7,709 nucleotides of DNA, taken from the NCBI GenBank assembly GCA_905236495.1, contig CAJOPV010000087.1, positions 1-7,709 of the forward strand. Direction: 5' to 3'. A program made the position numbers and the translations under genes. Under the pieces are notes generated by a model. That model searched no databases. It worked only from the letters and a program-made list of their open reading frames with translations, and was not told where the DNA came from. The stretch is from an uncultured Christensenellaceae bacterium (GTDB lineage: Bacteria > Bacillota > Clostridia > Christensenellales > Aristaeellaceae). Position 1 is the stretch's first letter, and every line of letters begins with the position of its first letter. Shown here piece after piece: positions 5,749-7,709 of the stretch.

Positions 5749-7317
5749 TCATTCGTCGCCCAAAGCTTCCGTCTTCTTCACCAGCACCTTCTGCTCGTAG
5801 CAGGCGAAGGCGTCCTCCACCAGGCGCTTATCCGGCGCCTTGGTGAGCAGGCTCACCAGCGGCACCAGGATCAGCCCGACGATCATGCAGAAGGCGCCTG
5901 CGTTGATGGGGCTTTGCAGGAAGCCCAGCTTCAATTCGATCACGCCCAGGTTGCTCAGCATATCCAGCGTCATAAAAATGCTGGAAAACAGGATGGACGC
6001 CCAGCAGGCCCGATTGGTGGCGCGCTTCCAGTACAGGCCGTAGAGGAAGGGCGCCAGGAAAGCCCCCGCCATGGCCCCCCAGCTGACGCCCATGGCCTGG
6101 GCAATGAAGGCCACGGGAGAATTGACCTGGATGATGGCGATGACAGCGGATATGGCGATGAAGACCACGATCAGCACCCGCATGGTAAGCAGCTGCTTTT
6201 TCTCATTCATCTTCTTAACAACGTGACCCTTGATTAGATCCAGCGTCATGGTGGAAGAGGAGGTCAGCACCAGGGAGGAAAGGGTGCTCATGGAGGCGGA
6301 CAAAACCAGGATGATCACAATGGCAATGAGCACCTCCGGTAAATTGGACAGCATGGCGGGCACGATGGAATCATACACGATGGCCCCGTTGGCGCCGTAC
6401 TGGATGGCGGGGTCGCCGGTGAACAGCCGCCCGAAGCCCCCCAGGAAGTAGCAGCCCCCCGCCACGATGACGGCGAACAGGGTGGAAATGACGGTGCCCT
6501 TGTGGATATCGCCCTCGCTTTTGATGGCGTAAAACTTGCCCACCATCTGGGGCAGGCCCCAGGTGCCCAGGGAAGTGAGGATCACCACGCCCAGCAGCCC
6601 CAAGGGATCGGGGCCGAAGAAGGAATTGAAGATGCCCGGGGTGGTAGATACCGTTTCATCGGTGACGGCTGCCAGCCCGTTCAGAGAGCCCAGGAAGCCG
6701 CCGTTTTGCCCCAGCACCGCCGCGATCACCGCCACGATGCCAATCACCATGATGATGCCCTGAATAAAATCGTTGATGGCCGTCGCCATATAGCCGCCGG
6801 CGATGACGTAAACCGCCGTCAGCACGCTCATTGCCAGCACGCACCAGAAGTAGGGGATGCCGAAGGCCATTTCAAACAGGCGGCTCAGGCCGTTATACAG
6901 GCTGGCGGTATAAGGAATGAGGAAAATAAAGATCACCACGGAGGCCGCGATCTTCAGCGAATCAGAGCCGAAGCGCTTGGCAAAAAACTCCGGCATGGTG
7001 GCGCTTTGCAGGTGCTGGGTCATGATCCGGGTGCGCCGGCCTAGCACCGCCCAGGCCAGCAGCGAACCGATCACCGCGTTGCCAATGCCGATCCAGGTGC
7101 TGGCGATGCCGAATTTCCAGCCGAATTGCCCGGCATAGCCCACGAAAATCACCGCGGAAAAATAGCTGGTGCCGTAGGCGAAGGCCGTCAGCCAGGGCCC
7201 CACCTGCCGCCCGCCCAGCACGAAGCCGTTCACGTCCGTGGCGTTCCGGCGGCAGTACAGCCCGATGCCCACCATGGAGCCGAAAAAGATCACCAGCATC
7301 AAAATCTTGATTACCAT
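5749..7317 (-). CDS. Sodium:solute symporter, SSS family
   Basis: An inner-membrane transporter of 522 residues that should use the sodium gradient to take up a small solute (Pfam SSF, LeuT-like fold). About 13 hydrophobic segments are seen, the first at 3-20. Family marks include the FVLGGRQVGPWLTAFAYGTSYFSA stretch (32-55) of helices 1-2, GGYMATAINDFIQGIIM (174-190), which is the SSS signature region, and SASMSTLSSLV (340-350), whose Ser/Thr residues match the Na2 sodium site of PutP and vSGLT. GTWGLPQMVGKFYAIK (251-266) is also typical. The start ATG follows AAGGAAGGA (7325-7333) by seven bases. The substrate cannot be assigned; PutP- and PanF-like proteins and carboxylate carriers are all close. 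It is the first gene after its own promoter. Confidence 0.95.
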   Translation of the reverse strand: MVIKILMLVIFFGSMVGIGLYCRRNATDVNGFVLGGRQVGPWLTAFAYGTSYFSAVIFVGYAGQFGWKFGIASTWIGIGNAVIGSLLAWAVLGRRTRIMTQHLQSATMPEFFAKRFGSDSLKIAASVVIFIFLIPYTASLYNGLSRLFEMAFGIPYFWCVLAMSVLTAVYVIAGGYMATAINDFIQGIIMVIGIVAVIAAVLGQNGGFLGSLNGLAAVTDETVSTTPGIFNSFFGPDPLGLLGVVILTSLGTWGLPQMVGKFYAIKSEGDIHKGTVISTLFAVIVAGGCYFLGGFGRLFTGDPAIQYGANGAIVYDSIVPAMLSNLPEVLIAIVIILVLSASMSTLSSLVLTSSSTMTLDLIKGHVVKKMNEKKQLLTMRVLIVVFIAISAVIAIIQVNSPVAFIAQAMGVSWGAMAGAFLAPFLYGLYWKRATNRACWASILFSSIFMTLDMLSNLGVIELKLGFLQSPINAGAFCMIVGLILVPLVSLLTKAPDKRLVEDAFACYEQKVLVKKTEALGDE

Positions 7318-7367
7318 GCGCTTATCCTTCCTTCATCCGTAAAATCCCGGGTTTGTCGTCCGAAAAT

Positions 7368-7396
7368 ACTTTAGCGAATAAAAGCGTTAAAGTCAA
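7368..7396 (-). promoter_or_regulatory. Promoter of the symporter
   Basis: On the minus strand TTGACT (7391-7396) and TAAAGT (7368-7373) are separated by 17 bases. Transcription should start near 7361, with a leader of about 44 bases. An imperfectly placed GCGTT/AACGC repeat (7384-7388, 7402-7406) flanks the -35 box, possibly by chance. Confidence 0.75.
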
Positions 7397-7441
7397 GAGG
7401 AAACGCAAAAAAATACAATGGCGGTACAGCGCAGTAACAAG

Positions 7442-7471
7442 AAAAAAAGGCTTCTCACTGAAGGGAAGCCT
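7442..7471 (-). terminator. Intrinsic terminator ending the structured RNA
   Basis: On the minus strand AGGCTTC (7465-7471) pairs with GAAGCCT (7448-7454) around a 10-base loop, and a seven-U tract follows (7442-7448). It ends whatever is transcribed leftward from beyond 7709 and separates it from the symporter promoter. Confidence 0.88.
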
Positions 7472-7491
7472 CAGAGTATCAATAAACCCCA

Positions 7492-7531
7492 GGATAGCTC
7501 GAAAGGGCCTCAGCCCTTTCGACTTTTATCC
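7492..7531 (-). other. RNA arm: 10-bp inner helix with 5-bp outer helix
   Basis: TCGAAAGGGC (7499-7508) pairs perfectly with GCCCTTTCGA (7513-7522) around CTCA. GGATA (7492-7496) pairs with TATCC (7527-7531) across an asymmetric GC/CTTT internal loop. Confidence 0.75.
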
Positions 7532-7534
7532 GCA

Positions 7535-7553
7535 GGACCGGGTCTCCCGGTCC
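7535..7553 (-). other. RNA arm: 8-bp GC-rich hairpin
   Basis: GGACCGGG and CCCGGTCC pair perfectly around a 3-base TCT loop (read on the plus strand), immediately next to the arms on both sides. Confidence 0.7.
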
Positions 7554-7555
7554 GA

Positions 7556-7579
7556 GGAGCAGTCAGTATGACTGCTTCC
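7556..7579 (-). other. RNA arm: 8-bp hairpin extended by a bulged GG/CC
   Basis: AGCAGTCA (7558-7565) pairs perfectly with TGACTGCT (7569-7576) around GTA; GG at 7556-7557 and CC at 7578-7579 extend it past a one-base bulge. Confidence 0.7.
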
Positions 7580-7586
7580 GATATCA

Positions 7587-7650
7587 ATTTGCGCCCGTAA
7601 AATGAGCGTTTCCGGGCAGACCTGCCCGGAAACGCCATTTTACAGCAAAT
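7587..7650 (-). other. RNA arm: 21-bp stem with single bulge and 6-bp outer helix
   Basis: The arms 7597-7618 and 7623-7643 pair over 21 bp with one bulged A (7605) and a GACC loop (7619-7622). ATTTGC (7587-7592) and GCAAAT (7645-7650) add an outer helix beyond a GCCC/A internal loop. This is the longest inverted repeat in the window. Confidence 0.8.
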
Positions 7651-7651
7651 G

Positions 7652-7700
7652 GATGCAATCCATCGAAAGTCTGTCTGCTGACTTTCGATGGCAGAGCATC
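7652..7700 (-). other. RNA arm: 12-bp inner helix with 5-bp outer helix
   Basis: CCATCGAAAGTC (7660-7671) pairs perfectly with GACTTTCGATGG (7680-7691) around an 8-base loop. GATGC (7652-7656) and GCATC (7696-7700) form an outer helix beyond an AAT/CAGA internal loop. Only one base separates it from the neighbouring arm. A competing short hairpin ATGGAT-GCA-ATCCAT exists at 7649-7663. Confidence 0.75.
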
Positions 7701-7709
7701 GACTTTGTC

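Larger units (their letters stand above)
7442..7709 (-). ncRNA. 3' part of a large structured non-coding RNA (unassigned class)
   Basis: No protein gene fits this stretch; the only open frames are short, forward and without ribosome binding sites. Instead five strong stem-loops follow each other with few bases between them: 7652-7700, 7587-7650, 7556-7579, 7535-7553 and 7492-7531, then the terminator at 7442-7471. The strand is set by the terminator. Three arms have a short outer helix, a small internal loop and a long inner helix. TTGATA occurs in both single-stranded linkers (minus strand at 7477-7482 and 7583-7588 or nearby). It does not match RNase P RNA, tmRNA, SRP RNA, 6S or a rRNA as I know them. 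Large ornate RNAs such as ROOL or GOLLD have this look, but I cannot assign it. A long riboswitch leader of the symporter is the alternative. Confidence 0.65.

Noticed and set aside
4655..5800. Long forward open frame of 381 codons
   Set aside because: It is antisense to the amidohydrolase, which has clear family motifs; the frame is open because of GC-rich codon use and has no recognisable protein content.
7353..7600. Two short forward open frames (72 and 60 codons)
   Set aside because: They cross the symporter promoter, the terminator and the RNA stems, lack ribosome binding sites, and have Lys/Arg/Ser-rich unstructured translations.
7442..7709. CRISPR array or tRNA cluster
   Set aside because: The stems differ in sequence, so there are no direct repeats with spacers; no cloverleaf with TTCRANNC loop or CCA end is found.

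Overview
The window looks like an ordinary chromosomal stretch of a GC-rich member of the Bacillota, most likely a gut- or rumen-type Clostridia. The evidence is strong AG-rich ribosome binding sites before almost every gene, clostridial-style housekeeping promoters, and intrinsic terminators with a 10-base loop. The exact lineage cannot be fixed from the sequence. All seven complete protein genes and the one partial gene lie on the minus strand, so transcription runs from right to left.

Right edge (about 7442-7709): no protein gene. It holds at least five stem-loops packed almost end to end and then an intrinsic terminator on the minus strand. Three arms share one plan: a short outer helix, a small internal loop and a long inner helix. 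I read this as the 3' part of a large structured non-coding RNA whose 5' part lies beyond the window. It is the most interesting item here.

Middle (2932-7396): a good promoter (TTGACT, 17 bases, TAAAGT) drives a sodium:solute symporter of the SSS family. An intrinsic terminator separates it from a metal-dependent amidohydrolase of the amidohydrolase-2 type, which has no room for a promoter of its own after that terminator. Then come a short gap with a REP-like hairpin, a beta-lactamase-fold serine hydrolase, and a GNAT acetyltransferase that overlaps the hydrolase by ATGA. The symporter plausibly imports a substrate for the amidohydrolase, but no substrate can be named.

Left part (1-2931): an arginine biosynthesis operon in the order argC - GNAT - argJ - argB (partial), with very tight spacing or overlaps. 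A near-perfect sigma-A promoter (TTGACA, 17 bases, TATAAT) precedes it. A 10-bp perfect inverted repeat at the presumed transcript start contains TGAAT half-sites like those of ArgR/AhrC operators. ArgC reduces N-acetylglutamyl phosphate, ArgB makes that phosphate, and ArgJ recycles the acetyl group from acetylornithine to glutamate. The GNAT between argC and argJ is a candidate for an extra acetylation step, possibly N-acetylglutamate synthesis, but this is only inference from position. The best-supported start of argC is a TTG codon.
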